In this document: piece after piece, positions 50,086-61,965 of the stretch | Numbering within the stretch: position 1 is the first letter of the stretch | Layout of the letters: every line of letters starts with the position of its first letter | Origin: Dolomedes plantarius | Lineage: Eukaryota; Arthropoda; Arachnida; Araneae; Dolomedidae | Reading direction: 5' to 3' | NCBI GenBank assembly: GCA_907164885.2 | Contig: OU015490.1 | Coordinates: 96,884,104 to 96,948,103 of the forward strand | Length of the DNA: 64,000 bases | Translations under genes and position numbers: made by a program | The notes under the pieces: generated by a model | Told to the model about the DNA's origin: nothing | The model's database searches: none | The model's input: the letters and a program-made list of their open reading frames with translations, nothing else

Positions 50086-50390
50086 TGTGGTTACATCCCG
50101 TTTACCCGTTCTAGCTGTAGGATGCTGTTTAAAGGGGAAGTTTATCTATAAACTCCCTGTATAGATATATGTATGATTCATATTCTTTAAGCAAAAGTAC
50201 CATCTGGTGGACATTTTAGAACTATTTTTTTTTTCTTTTCGAAATTCCGTGAAAGCATCTCGTGTATAGTCTATATACCCAATGTGGTTACATCCCGTTT
50301 ACCCGTTCTAGCTGTAGGATGGTGTTTAAAGGGGAAGTTTATCTATAAACTCCCTGTATAGATATATGTATGATTCATATTCTTTAAACA
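50001..50390. repeat. Recent tandem duplication, period 196 bp
   Basis: 50001-50196 is repeated at 50197-50390 almost without change (TACATCCCGTTTACCCGTTC, TAAACTCCCTGTATAGATAT in both). It includes the right arm of the inverted repeat, so it happened after that structure formed. Confidence 0.95.
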
Positions 50391-51610
50391 ATAAAGTCAC
50401 TAATATAGTAAAAATGATAGCAATTCTATTTTCACCAAAATATATTATTAGAAATACAGAACAATATCTTTCGTATAAAATGACACTAAATTTTTTTTGC
50501 TAAATAGGGAAACAGTAAACAAATTATGAATTTATTACAAATAGCAAAGGATTAGTCTCTGAAAAATACAAGAATCTAAGCATTAACTAAAAAAATATTA
50601 ATTTTTGGTGAATATAACTTAATCATATTCTTTCACGTGATGTTTGTGATTTATTTCTCTCTCCTATATGCAATATAAAAAATAAAGAATCTATCCAATT
50701 ATTTATACATATTTAATGAGCTTATCAATGGTAAATAATTTGACAAAGAATCTGAGTAATTTAATCACGGATGTTGTAGAAAAGATTTTACACATATTTA
50801 AGTGAATCCATGGTAACCTAAGCTTCTTAAAGAAAATAATGATTCTAAGACACTCGTAAACATCGTCATATTTTTCTCATTGTTGAAAAACTTGATTTCC
50901 TTAAAAAAATGAAAGTATTTATAATCTAACATAAAAATTTACATTAATCTAGATTCTCATTAATTTATTTCTTATTTTTTTTGTTAGGAGGTATAATGAT
51001 CACCTATTTTAGATAATTAATAGAAAGATGAAGTTTTTCTCTCTCCGAGACATAAACAGGAAATTTCCTTCCATATTTATAAAGGATAAGGGATTAATCC
51101 AGATGTCAAATAACTGGAGAAGAAAATCTTAATTATTGAAATTTTTCATTAAATATAAACAGAAATATTTCTAAGGAAAGATGAAAGTGAAAAAAATTCC
51201 TAATTATAATGAAATAGATGTTAGTGGAAAGAAAATTAAAAGAATTCTTTAGCGAAAGTATGGAGAATGCCTTAAAATCGAAATTGTTCATTTTCTAATG
51301 ATTTATTAAAATATGATTGACATTTATAATTTTAATCCTTGTTTACCGTAACAACGAAGTTCTGCAGTTAATTAACTGTAACTTTATGTTGTATAATTAG
51401 AGGGTGAAATCATTACTCTTAGAAGGGATTTTTAGTTTAGCAGCTTTGTGTTTTGCTCTTTTCAATTGGGAAGATCTTTTTAAATATTTTGAAGGTTTTG
51501 CGAGAATGTTAGTTAGTGATTAGGTACATTTGTCACTCTTTGAAACAAGCGTCAAAGAAACACTCATTTTACTTTCTTCAAATGTGAAAACGGATGTGAT
51601 ACAAGATAAC
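50391..51610. other. Very AT-rich, nothing recognised
   Basis: No supported feature. Confidence 0.6.
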
Positions 51611-51615
51611 TTTTA

Positions 51616-52019
51616 GGCTGATGTGTACTAACCCTATTGGATTCGCTCACCTCAATGTTAAACTTCGGAGAAAATGTGTCTCCTATTTACAGCAATATAA
51701 ATGTTGATAATCCAATAAAAAGAGGGTATTTTCAGATAGCCTGAACTTTTCTGCACCTTGCAACGCGATTCATTTTATAAATTTTGTCCACCAAAAAATG
51801 GAAGAGCATTTAAAACACACTATACCATTTTTTCCCTGATTTGAAAATGTTATTTGCATTCTTTTAATGAAAAATGACCCAAAGTGTAAAATTTCTTTCT
51901 CTATTACGTAGTACTATATTTCAAATAGAATCTTTGAATCCAAGTCGGCAATCCTAAGACATATTTTCTCCGTAGGTTAATATTGAAGTAAGTGAATCCA
52001 ATAGGGTTAGTGAACAGCC
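51616..52019. mobile_element. TTAA-flanked MITE, full-length copy
   Basis: 404 bp. Left end GGCTGATGTGTACTAACCC, right end GGGTTAGTGAACAGCC, with inverse repeats of about 60 bp including GGATTCGCTCACCTCAATGT. Right TTAA at 52020-52023; the left flank has changed to TTTA. The right TTAA is shared with the piggyBac relic next door. Confidence 0.85.
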
Positions 52020-52023
52020 TTAA

Positions 52024-53024
52024 CACTCCGTCGGGCGCGTCTCGAAACTTACGTCATCGGGCGTGGTGTATCTGTCAGATACATCTCTGTTTTATGTGTT
52101 TTCTGTTAATTTGTATTACTTTAAATCTTCTATTTTTATTCTTTTTTAGGTCCAGGCTTTTACACACGGACCGTTTTTTATTTATTTTCATTTTTTTACA
52201 ATTTTTATTTTTCACAAAACACCAGCTAATAGAAGTAAACCGATAGAGGCTTTTGTTTCAATATTATCTGTTAGTCTTGCATCTCTTTCTCTACTACATA
52301 GATTAGAAACTGCAGAAATGTATTCTATAGGGCGTTTCACAATTATTTCCAATATTTCGTCAGAATTAAAAACAATTCCAAGAGCCGTATATAGATTTTA
52401 TACCTTTCGCACTTCCGATTACTCCAGGTAATTTTGTGATAAAATTCTGCGATCTACCTTTGACATTTTTTATACCCATCCGTTTTGTCCATTTAGTACT
52501 ATTGTCTTTTCCTACATAAAAATCCTAATTATTAGCATCATCATCAAGTTCTGAGTCATTATAATCACTTTCACTGCTATCAGAATCAACTTCGCATGTT
52601 TCTAAAATATCTCCTTCGTCATCATCACTTTCATCAAATTCTTCAGCATTTAATCACTTATTTCCATCACTAAATAGAATACTATGAACTAGGTCAAGGT
52701 CTTTTTGATTATTCAAATCTAAAAAGCGTTTAGCATTCGTCATGTAAAAAGATAAATCAAAAACGTACAGGGAATCTTGATACTTCCGTAAAGACTCAAG
52801 AGGCAAAAGTTATCGGGCGCGTGTATCTAACAGATACAAAACTTCAAACAATCTTGAAAACGGGAAATACTCCTACACGAAACTGATCGTTACTGCATTC
52901 CAAAGGAGCAGGTGGTCAGATGGACAGATACTGATAAGGTCAAGGTCGTAAGAACAAATTTTAGGGGACAAATCAGAGATATTGACACGCGTGTATCTGT
53001 CAGATCAACGCGCCCGATGGAGTG
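52024..53024 (-). mobile_element. piggyBac-type element, internally deleted, 1001 bp
   Basis: TTAA on both sides (52020-52023 and 53025-53028). Ends are inverse: CACTCCGTCGGGCGCGT at 52024 and CGCGCCCGATGGAGTG ending at 53024. A subterminal GTATCTGTCAGAT motif occurs near both ends (about 52068, 52992) and a variant near 52822. It keeps only the start of a transposase. Confidence 0.9.
52250..52743 (-). pseudogene. piggyBac transposase N-terminal remnant
   Basis: An ATG at 52743 starts MTNAKRFLDLNNQKDLD. A very acidic segment follows (FDESDDDEGDILE, DSDSSESDYNDSELDDD), then FYVGKDNSTKWTKR and FITKLPGVIGSAKGI (about 52520-52400), the N-terminal layout typical of piggyBac transposases. Two in-frame stops are visible (after SDGNK and after DDDANN). 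After a frameshift, DEILEIIVKRPIEYI can be read near 52360-52320. The catalytic DDD core is missing, so this is a relic. Confidence 0.85.
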
Positions 53025-53028
53025 TTAA

Positions 53029-54981
53029 CCAGTAGAATTATATACAAATCAAGGGATTTGAAGCTCTTATATCGTCTCTTATGGCAGAATTTTGTAGTTT
53101 TAACCCGTTGAACGCCCGAAATTGCCATCAACGTTCAACATATATCAGACACTATCGGTCTCGTAAAATTATTTCGATCTTACAACGCTTGTCAAAAAGA
53201 TAGAGGAGTGACTGATTATCGACTCGCAGTTTCAGTAAAAAAAAATTAGTATGTCGCTGGTTCGAATTTTCGTAGGGGGTATTTCCTTAGTTGAGGCACT
53301 TTTTCAAAATCTAGTGGAATCTTTTGTAGCTAATCAGATATTTTTGTTGTAACCGTGCCCTGATGTAAATCCGTCATACCATAATAATTCTGCATGTATC
53401 GAAATCTAGTCGAAAGTAGATAACGGGATATACGTTTCTTTTGAGTTCGAGGACTAAGTTGTTTCCTCAACCCAGCAAGTGTAAAATTGCAGATCCTATC
53501 CTTACAACACGGGGTTATTTAAAAAAAAGACTGTTACGGATATTAACATTTTTGTATACTCAGGGTTTCAGAAGAATTTGTTGAACTTTAACTGAAAGGG
53601 AAAAAAAACTAAGGTGATTTTTTGCGACAATTTCTAGTGTTAGAGACTGACCTTTATACTGCAGGAACATCATTATACTTTTATTACTGACTTGTCATGT
53701 GCTCGCATTTCCTGCTTGAAAAAGAGAAAGACTTTAATTCACCTTATTTTTATTTTCGTATCTACTTCACAGTAAACAAAAATCACTTAAATTATAAATT
53801 TGTCCATGGATTTTTTTAAATAGTCATCTTAGTTACTACTATGTACTTTGTAAAGCTAAGTTACTTCTTTGTACACGTTTCCGCCTTTTCTACTTTGTAC
53901 TTTGCAAACCTAAAGATCATTCAGTTGCATCTGATTATTATTGTCAAAATAAATATATTTCGTAGAAACTTAATTCTTTGCACTGTTTCCATCGTTTCTA
54001 CTTTGTAGTTTGCAAACCCAAATACAGTTCAATTGCATCTGATAATTATTATCAAAATTTAAACATTTCATAGAAAACTTAATCCAAAAACTGTGTTTTT
54101 AAGTATCAAAAAATATTATCCTTTTTTTGTGAAGGTAATTTGTTTTTCAGATGTTCCATATTAGTTTATAATTATTCGTGGCGGTGAACAGAAATAAATT
54201 TTTATTATTTCAGTGAAATTTGTACATTATATACTGTATAAATATGTTGCTGATGAAAAAGAGATAAATAACCGTAAAATCATGTTAACAAATAATCAGG
54301 GTTGTAGTTGCTCATACATAGAGTAAATCCGCAGTTAATGCTTCAAGCAGGCGAATTGAGGCAAAAGAAAATAAGGCTTTTGGCCGGGGGATATGGGTTT
54401 AAGTACTCAGCGAAACTAAGGCATCGAAAACCAATTATATGGCAGCTCAAGTGCTTACCTGTGAGATAAACGTTAACTATGAATGCTGAAGCAAAATGAA
54501 ATTTCGCTCAACATGGTATTTTCAGTCGGATATTATTCTGCCAGTCTAAAAAAATGGAAAGAAAACGCAAGAAAAAGGCTTCAAATAAAACAAAATTGAA
54601 TCCGAGTTCCTCCTGCACAGTGTGCTATATATATTGGTCTGAACACTCATGTGTTGAATGTCGTTTAACGTGAATATTGATAATTTTTCGCCATTCTTTT
54701 TTGTATTAACTATTCTTGATGTATGAACTAGCAACAAAGGTTTTAACAGTTTCAGCCAATATAAAAAATAGAGATGAATATGAAAAGTATTGTGTAGAAT
54801 GTCATCATTTGTATAATCGTGCGTGAAAAAAGTACTTATTTTTTTATAGCCCCACACCTACTAGATTTCTTAAAATGTGATTATGTATTAGTCTGTTGTT
54901 TCAATTAAAAAGAAATCGCTTTATATTCCAAGGTATATCTTTTAGGCTAAGTACCTTTTTTATGTAAAATATATTCGACAT
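53029..54981. other. No recognisable gene
   Basis: A loose duplication is seen at 53860-54060 (TTTCTACTTTGTA..TTTGCAAACC and CAGTTGCATCTGATTATTATTGTCAAAAT, each twice). Otherwise nothing. Confidence 0.55.
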
Positions 54982-55645
54982 TTTGTTAGCTTAGGTCGAA
55001 TGTAAATATATTAATCTAATGTAGTGTAAACTATTTATTACACATATTTAATAAAAGCAATGTAAAGTAAATAAAAGGAAATCCAAGAGAAACTTTTGAT
55101 AATGATTACAAAAAAGAATATTTAGGTGAATAAGAAAAAAATATTCTACTCAAGAATGATTTGTTTCAGCAGTTTTAAGGGCTATTGAAGAACGCCTGAG
55201 TACCCTAGAATAAAAAAATATAATGAACTTCAGGCTTAAGGTATTGATAAAGGAATAAATAGCACACAGTTACAGAGAAACAGAAATATAAATTTAAAAA
55301 AAATTCTTACTTTGTTAGCATAGGTCCAATGTAAATATATTTAACTAATGTAGCATAAACCATTTATTACACATATTTAATAAAAGTGATGTAAAAGTAA
55401 ATAAAAGGAAATCCAAGACAAACTTTTATAAGAATTACAAAAACGAAGAATATTTAGGTGAATAAGAAAAAAATATTCTACACAAAAATGATTTGTTACA
55501 GCAGTTTTAAGGCTTATTGAAGAACGCCTGAGTATCCTAGAATAAAAAAATATAATGGACTTCAGTCTTAAGCTATTGATAAAGGAATAAATTGCACACA
55601 GTTACAGAGAAATAGAAATAGAAGTTTTAAAAACATGCTACTCAT
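54982..55645. repeat. Tandem duplication, period 329 bp, with a decayed third copy
   Basis: TTTGTTAGC(T/A)TAGGTC starts both copies (54982, 55311). Shared blocks are TTATTACACATATTTAATAAAA and GAACGCCTGAGTA(C/T)CCTAGAA. A faint third copy follows at about 55900-56060. Confidence 0.9.
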
Positions 55646-56139
55646 TTAATAAATTTTTAACAACAGTTGCAGTTAAAGTTAGGGTCAGAAAATGTCATGA
55701 AGAGTTTAATTTTCATATACAGTAGGCTCATATTACTTGACATAAAATAACAACATACGTAGAATTCAATAGAAAATACTTTGTAATGCAATCGAGGTAC
55801 AAACACAAAAACTATTGAATAAATAAATTCAAGTAGGTGTGGGGACTTAATTGAAAGAGCAATATATCTTTTGCAGTCATTTTAATGTTCCTAAATTACC
55901 TTGTTTTATCAAACTAAATGTAAACTGATAAATCTAATTTAGTACAAATTGCTTATTATATGCATTTAATATAAATGAAAGTAGTGCAAAAAGGAAAAAT
56001 CTAAGATATGAGAATTCCTAAAATTTTATGCAAAGAAAGATGAATAAATACTATTTTATACGTATATATGATTTATTCATTGAACATTTGAAAGCCTTAT
56101 AAATCCTTAAAAATACTAATTAGGCTAATTAGCTGATTG

Positions 56140-56770
56140 ATTTTGAGAATCAGGATTTATTTTGAGAAATAGGCTAATTAGCTGATTGATTTTGATTGAA
56201 ATTTTTAGCTGATAGATTTTGAGAAAAATTTTGACTGGAAAATTAAATTGACAGAACATTTTTTAAGCTGCTTAACATTACAGATCTATATTACAGTATT
56301 TAAAGAGGAATAAAATGTAAAAAAGGTGCGTTAAAGCAAATTGACTTTAATGAAGTCATAATTATCATAAAAATTACCCTTATAAACTCTGATCAGATTA
56401 TTAACTGCAAATTCTCCAGTTATTAACTGGACTCCAGTTATTAACTGCCATTTATTAACTGCCAGTTATTCAGCAGATTATTAACTGCAAATCTAAATCA
56501 CGTAATGTTGGTGAATGATTAGAATTAATATTTTATAGTTAGTGATTTTTTAGCTGATTGATTTTGAGAAAAATTTTGACTGGAAAATTAAATTGACAGA
56601 ATATTTTTAAAGCTGCTGATCATTACAGCATGCTTAACATTACAGATCTACATTACAGTATTTAACGAGGGATAAAGTGTAAAAAAGGTACGTTAAAGCA
56701 AATTGACTTTAATGAAGTCATAATTATCATAAAAATTACCCTTATAAACAGTGATCAGATTATTAACTGC
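56140..56770. repeat. Diverged direct duplication, about 350-bp units, with a minisatellite
   Basis: AAATTTTGACTGGAAAATTAAATTGACAGAA occurs at about 56225 and 56570, followed in both by TTACAGTATTTAA and GACTTTAATGAAGTCATAAT. Between them, at about 56395-56485, a short CCAGTTATTAACTG-like unit repeats about five times. Confidence 0.88.
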
Positions 56771-56789
56771 AAACAACAGTTACGGTCAA

Positions 56790-57820
56790 ATTCGAGATGG
56801 CAAATGCTAAAAGGACTTTAATTTTCCTATATATCATAAACTTTATTTATAATACTTCATTTGATTAAAATATAAATGTAAAACAATAATTGATATTAAT
56901 TGAATATTTCAAACCGAATTGAATGTATGAAAAAAGCATCTATTCTTACTTATTACGAATAGTAAGTGATAGTAATGTATTAATAATACTAAAATAGAGT
57001 TATGATAAACATTAAAACCAGGTAATGTAACTCTCTTAATATCAGCGTGAATGGAAAGAGAAGCAAAATTTATCACATGACTTTTTGTATTTATATTCCA
57101 AATTGCCCGCAGCTTGCTAAGCAGTTTGTGCGTTAGTATACTGCTCGGCTAAGAGTCCCGTACCGAATCCTTAAAAGTAATGTGCCACATATCTCTCTGA
57201 TTGTTTGCACAACCCAGAGTAATTTCTGATAATTGTTTATGTGTTAAATCTGCTGATAATTACTTTATGTATGCTTTTTCTTGATTGTCCAGAATTCTAA
57301 GTGCATGCAAAATTATCAGTTAGGAGCTAATAATTATACTAATAATTATCATTAGTTAGGACAGAGACCAGTTTTAAAATGACTATCTTTTAGTTACTGT
57401 CATATGATATCAAGTTTAGTAATTAGGTAAAAATATTTTTAAATATTGGCCGTTATTTATTCGCTCTGTAGCTAAATAAGGAACTCATAACTGTAAATGT
57501 TTTGTGTAAGCGATACTAAAACTAAAAAAAACGAAAATAAAAACATTAACGTTTTCTATGTTAAAGGAAATAAAGAAAAAAATTACCCAATTCTTTGCTT
57601 CTAAAAATATGCATTTCTTTATAATTAACTCAATTTTCTCTCTTTGAAATTTCTACGTTATATAACATAAACAAAATTCAATTAAATTAGTTACAAGATG
57701 TTTTTATTTCTGAAAAAGGGAATTACGTTTTTATTAACTTAATTTCACAGTAATTAATTTTCTGTTTTTATGACATAAATAAATTTCTACCTTTCATTTA
57801 AAAAAAATATATATATACAT
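56790..57820. other. AT-rich, nothing recognised
   Basis: No supported feature. Confidence 0.55.
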
Positions 57821-58735
57821 GCATCTTTATTAATCCTCTAAACGATTGAAAAGTATTTTTTCATGACATATTTTCAATTTTCGTAACGTATTTATTTTTA
57901 ATTCAGGTCTTTACGACTATTATTTCCTCCTCAGTTTTGTGTTTAAAAGTATCTGACATGATACAATTTTGAGGCTTTTGAATAACAAACTAAGAGATAG
58001 AATAATTCATCTAGTACGGTTCTTCGAGCTGTAAGAAAGGTAGAAAAAATGTCAAGCGTTTACAGGGTAAATTTTTATGTAAAATATACTTAACAATTTA
58101 CCGGCGTTTTTCGAAGAGTTGCGAGAAGTTTCGATTTGAAGAGTTACGACATAAAAATCTTGTCACTCACCATGATGAACTATATAGAAATATATACAAT
58201 TATAAATACATCTGTATTATCCCTCTAAACGATTGAAAAGTATTTTTTCATCACATATATTCAATTTCCGTCATATATTTTGTTTAATTCAAGTCTGTTT
58301 GACTGTTATTTTCTCCTTAGTTTGGTGTTCAAAAATGTATCACATGGTACAATTCTGACGCTTTTGAATAACAAACTAACAGAGGGAATAATTCATCAAA
58401 AACGGTTCTTTGAGCTGAAAGAAAGATTTAGAAAAAAACGTCAAATTTTTACAGGGTAAAATTTTTTACAAAATATACTCGACAATTTACCGCTGATTTT
58501 CGACGAGTTATAAGAAGTTTCGATTTGAAGAGTTACGAGATAAAAAACTTTTTTTCTCACCCTGTTGAAATGTAAAGGTTTTTTAAGAGTAATTAAGCAC
58601 TTTCTAAATCACGTAATGTTGGTGAATGATTAGAATTAATATTTTATAGTTAGTGAATTTTTAGTTGATTGATTTTGAGAAAAATTTTGACTGGAAAATT
58701 AAATTGACAGAACATTTTTTAAAGCTGCTTAAAAA
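57821..58735. repeat. Direct duplication, period 387 bp, followed by a third copy of the 56.5-kb unit
   Basis: CTAAACGATTGAAAAGTATT is at 57838 and 58225, and the copies remain alignable to AGAAGTTTCGATTTGAAGAG. After the second copy, 58600-58735 repeats the segment at 56488-56640 (AATCACGTAATGTTGGTGAA, GATTGATTTTGAGAAAAATT), so the duplications are interleaved. Confidence 0.88.
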
Positions 58736-59600
58736 TGAACGGAAATAAGTATAAATATCGCCAGCTTACTTAAGTCTTGGATGTTTTGCTTTTCCAATGG
58801 AGCTGAGGAACTTTCAAAAAAGAGACAAATCTGGGTCCAAAACTAAACATGAGTACACGGAAAGCATTTTAAAAGATTTAAAAAGTTTTAATTTTCAAAT
58901 TTCCATTTTTTAAATTTATTTATTTATTGATTTTTTATGTGTGTGTCTGTTGTTGGATTCTTTGGAATTTCTGATGCAAGCTGGGAAATCAGTAGAGTTC
59001 AGACTTTATTTTTTTTCAATAATTTATCTTTGATTTAAAATTCATATACTTAATAAAAATTTTACTGCATATACTAACATCATTGTAAATATTACTTGCT
59101 ACATTTGATTAAAACAAAATACTCGAATTAAAAACTGAGTACCTCCAAATAAACAATAAGGTTATTATCTGGAAGTATAAAACTGTAAGTAACTGGAACT
59201 ATAAAAACTCTGGAAAGAGCTATATGACTGTGAGAAGGGTCCACACCCCCTATTAGAGTCATTTTATGTTCGATCTTGCACTGTGGGTTTTGGACTTTAG
59301 ACGCTGATGAGCCTGACTGTCGATCATGAGTGTATACCATGACTGTTCTATAGTACAATTTGTTATCTTATATAACTGTGTATCCATACCAAATTTCATT
59401 AATATCTGCCCATTAGGTTTTAAAAAATTCGATAAAATGTGCAAATTCTTTTAATTTTGAACACCATATAATTTTTTTATGGATGTTAGTATATTTTCAG
59501 CTTTTAAAATAAATGGAATTAGGTTCTGGGTACTATTCTAGGTTTTATTGTGTTCTTATTTAAACGTTTGTGTCATTTTATTTTAAAATGTTTATTTTTT
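58736..59600. other. AT-rich, nothing recognised
   Basis: A minus frame at 59128-59358 has no motif. Confidence 0.5.
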
Positions 59601-59890
59601 TGTTTTTATGATGTTCCTTTTTAAATCTGTGCCTTTCTAAGTGTTTTTAAAATTTGTTCTAGTGTTCTCAATTTGAGGTTTTTTTTATTTTTATTTAAAT
59701 ATTCGTCTTGCATAATGTTTTAAAATACCTTATTTGATAATGTTTGTTTTTAAATTTGTAACATTTTAAAGTGTTTTTAAATGTGTGTTAAGAGTTAATA
59801 TGTTTTTAAAAATTGTTCCAATGTTCTCAATTTGTGTTTTTGTTTGAAATTTAAATATTTGTGTTGTGTAATGTTTTAAAATATTTTTTT
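59601..59890. repeat. T-rich duplicated sequence, period about 159 bp
   Basis: TGTTCTCAATTTG occurs at 59663 and 59822, each preceded by TTTTTAAAA(T/A)TTGTTC and followed by TAATGTTTTAAAATA. Confidence 0.8.
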
Positions 59891-60711
59891 GCCATTTTTA
59901 TGTTTTGACCGCATCAAAATTATCCGTGGATTAGACCTTCTTTGGATACACGTTAATGAAAACGCACCTACGAAATTTTTACACGTTGGTGAGAAAGAAT
60001 ATAAACACCGAAAGTGCTTCAATATTGGCTTTAAAAATCCAAGATGGCGGACGGCGCACCCAAAACCCTACTCATCCCACAGTTATGATAGGATCACACA
60101 GCTTCTAAATATCCACATAAAAACAAAGACAGGTTTCTGGGTATCAAGAAGTTCCATTGTCGTATTGTCTGTCTTTATTATTTATTTTGGGCGGGATTCG
60201 TACCTTATATGGATTAGTACAAAATATTTAAAGAAAATATTTGAGTGCGTCGTTGTAAGATTTACTTTATTGAATTCAACCCCAAGCTCTAGACATTATT
60301 GGCAAATGAACAGGTGAAAACTTTGCTTCTAAAAACTAGGAGATAAATTTTCTTAAAATCAACAGCGAAAATAAAGATGACTGACTCAATTTTTATATTT
60401 ACAAAAAAAACTAATTTATTTACAACATTATCTATTTACAATTTAACTCAAAACAATATCAACAAATCTAAGTACACAGTTTACTCATTTTTCTAATCTT
60501 TTAGCATTTCTCCTCAATTCCCATTCAATGACATGTATTTAATTAAACCTACACCTTTTGGATTCAGAGAGCATAAATTTATTTATTTTACCTAAGGCAA
60601 AGAATTACTATCCCTCAAAATGTATATTCTAAAAACAAACATCGGTCCCGCACTAAATCATTCAAAAATTTCGATGTTGGGCCTCAACAAGACAAAATGA
60701 TTGACATTCAC
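59891..60711. other. No supported gene; contains one dispersed unit of the 62-kb array
   Basis: The plus frame of 142 codons at 59889-60317 includes repeat sequence: 60088-60160 (GGATCACACAGCTTCT, AATATCCACATAAAAACA) matches the tandem array at 61985-62400. I therefore do not call it a gene. TTTATTTACAACA near 60415 would give an AATAAA on the minus strand downstream of the coding remnant at 60712-61193. Confidence 0.5.
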
Positions 60712-61193
60712 TCAATTGGATGCTAACAGCACTGGAACACGGGTGACGATCTCATCATCGGGCATGGGATCTCCTTTCTTCTTTCTCGGGTAGCAGGCAA
60801 TCACATCTTTAGGCTGTCGTGGGCATCTATCGTATGCTTCTTCCGCTCTTTTCATCTCCGGGTCGACTCAAATCGGAACTCCATCGTGAAATCGCAATTC
60901 TCTCCACCTCTATTCTCAAATTATTTATCGGTGAAGGCAACAACCAGATTTTTCTCAGCAGCAAATGACTTATCTCGAAACGGGATCATGATGCGAGCAT
61001 ACTGGGAAGAATCAACCGGATCTCCGCACCACAAAAACGAAACTTCTGTCGGCAAACTCCCGGGAAAGCTCAATCGGTCTTCGACAGTTAAATAGACAAT
61101 CTCTTCATCACCTGCAATGCTAAAGCACCGGGAAGAGTTACCCGGGCCCGCATGCAGAAGTGAATCCTCTAAAAAAACACCTAAGTCTTCTAT
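60712..61193 (-). pseudogene. Unrecognised coding remnant, disrupted
   Basis: On the minus strand a frame is open for 91 codons from 61193 to a TAA at 60921. It reads protein-like text such as AGDEEIVYLTVEDRLSFPG, EVSFLWCGDPVDSSQYARIM and IPFRDKSFAAEKNLVVAF. Just past the stop the same frame continues (FENRGGENCDFTMEFRFES), and after a one-base shift near 60870 another frame reads DPEMKRAEEAYDRCPRQPKD, VIACYPRKKKGDPMPDDEIV and TRVPVLLASN, then TGA at 60712. The codons are GC-richer than the surroundings and the amino-acid mix is that of a globular, charged protein, so I think this is real coding descent, broken by one stop and one frameshift. I do not recognise the family. It might be a retrogene, a fragment of a large DNA transposon, or an acquired gene. 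Confidence 0.5.
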
Positions 61194-61675
61194 TTATTTA
61201 ATTTTTTCACATCGTTGTACACGCCTTTCATAACTCCTATATCTATTCAGGAAATCTTTCAAAACTGCACAACTTACTCGTAGTTTCAATTCTCATTTCT
61301 TTGATTGGATAATCTCTCCAAACATGCACGCCCTTCATTTCGTCACTCAGGACCCAAAGTCCACTCCACGAGTTTTGCGGTAGACTCCACACACTAACTC
61401 TCATAAATTTATTCACAATAGGCTTTGCAGTTTAAAGTCAAACTCGGTGACAAACACTATCTGTGTCTGCGATCATCAGACCCCGCTCTCAGCCACTTTT
61501 AAATTGGCTAACCACAAAAACGTCGGTCCCGTCCTATAATCAAAGGCGGCTTCTTAACCTTCTTAAAAATGTAATGGAAACAGCCTTCGATCACATTAGA
61601 TGTCTTAAAAATTAAATTCATTTTTCTTTAAAATCGAAGGCGCTTCATTGCATTCATACTATTGTTATGCATCAG
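61194..61675. other. No recognised gene
   Basis: GGTCCCG-type words recur (60645, 61525) on either side of the coding remnant, hinting at duplicated flanks, but I could not establish an element. Confidence 0.4.
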
Positions 61676-61965
61676 TCTATGTCGCCCAGTGGCTAAGTGG
61701 TTAAGGCATCAGCCTGTCACACCGAGGGTGCGGGTTCTATACCCCCATAAGACTTGGTTGTGTTCTGGGGAACCGGTCAGTGTTCCGCCTGCAAAAGGAG
61801 CCGTGTCTAGAGAGGGAATCTGCAACCCATCGTCCATCGCCGGCGTCATCGTTTGTTAATAAAAAATTCTTCTGTGATTGTGTGATTTGTGTTTCTATTT
61901 CCTTGTGTTCATATGTACTCCGGACTGGGGTGTAACAGTCGTCAGCCCCAGGGACATTAGCAGAA
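61676..61965 (+). mobile_element. tRNA-derived SINE, second family
   Basis: The head has a very good A box TGGCTAAGTGG (61690-61700) and a B box GGTTCTATACC (61733-61743). The surrounding sequence resembles a Ser/Leu-type tRNA (GTGGCTAAGTGGTTAAGGC). The body (GGGGAACCGGTCAGTGTTCC, GGAGCCGTGTCTAGAGAGGG) and a distal part to about 61965 (GGACTGGGGTGTAACAGTCG) follow. It does not share a tail with the 20.2-kb SINE. The B box differs from GGTTCGAATCC and the aminoacyl stem does not close, so it is not a working tRNA gene. Confidence 0.75.

Noticed and set aside
59889..60317. Plus-strand frame of 142 codons
   Set aside because: Part of it is a unit of the tandem repeat at 62 kb, and the rest has no motif; I take it as chance.
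61681..61750. Possible tRNA gene
   Set aside because: A and B boxes are good, but the acceptor and T stems do not pair properly and a SINE body follows.
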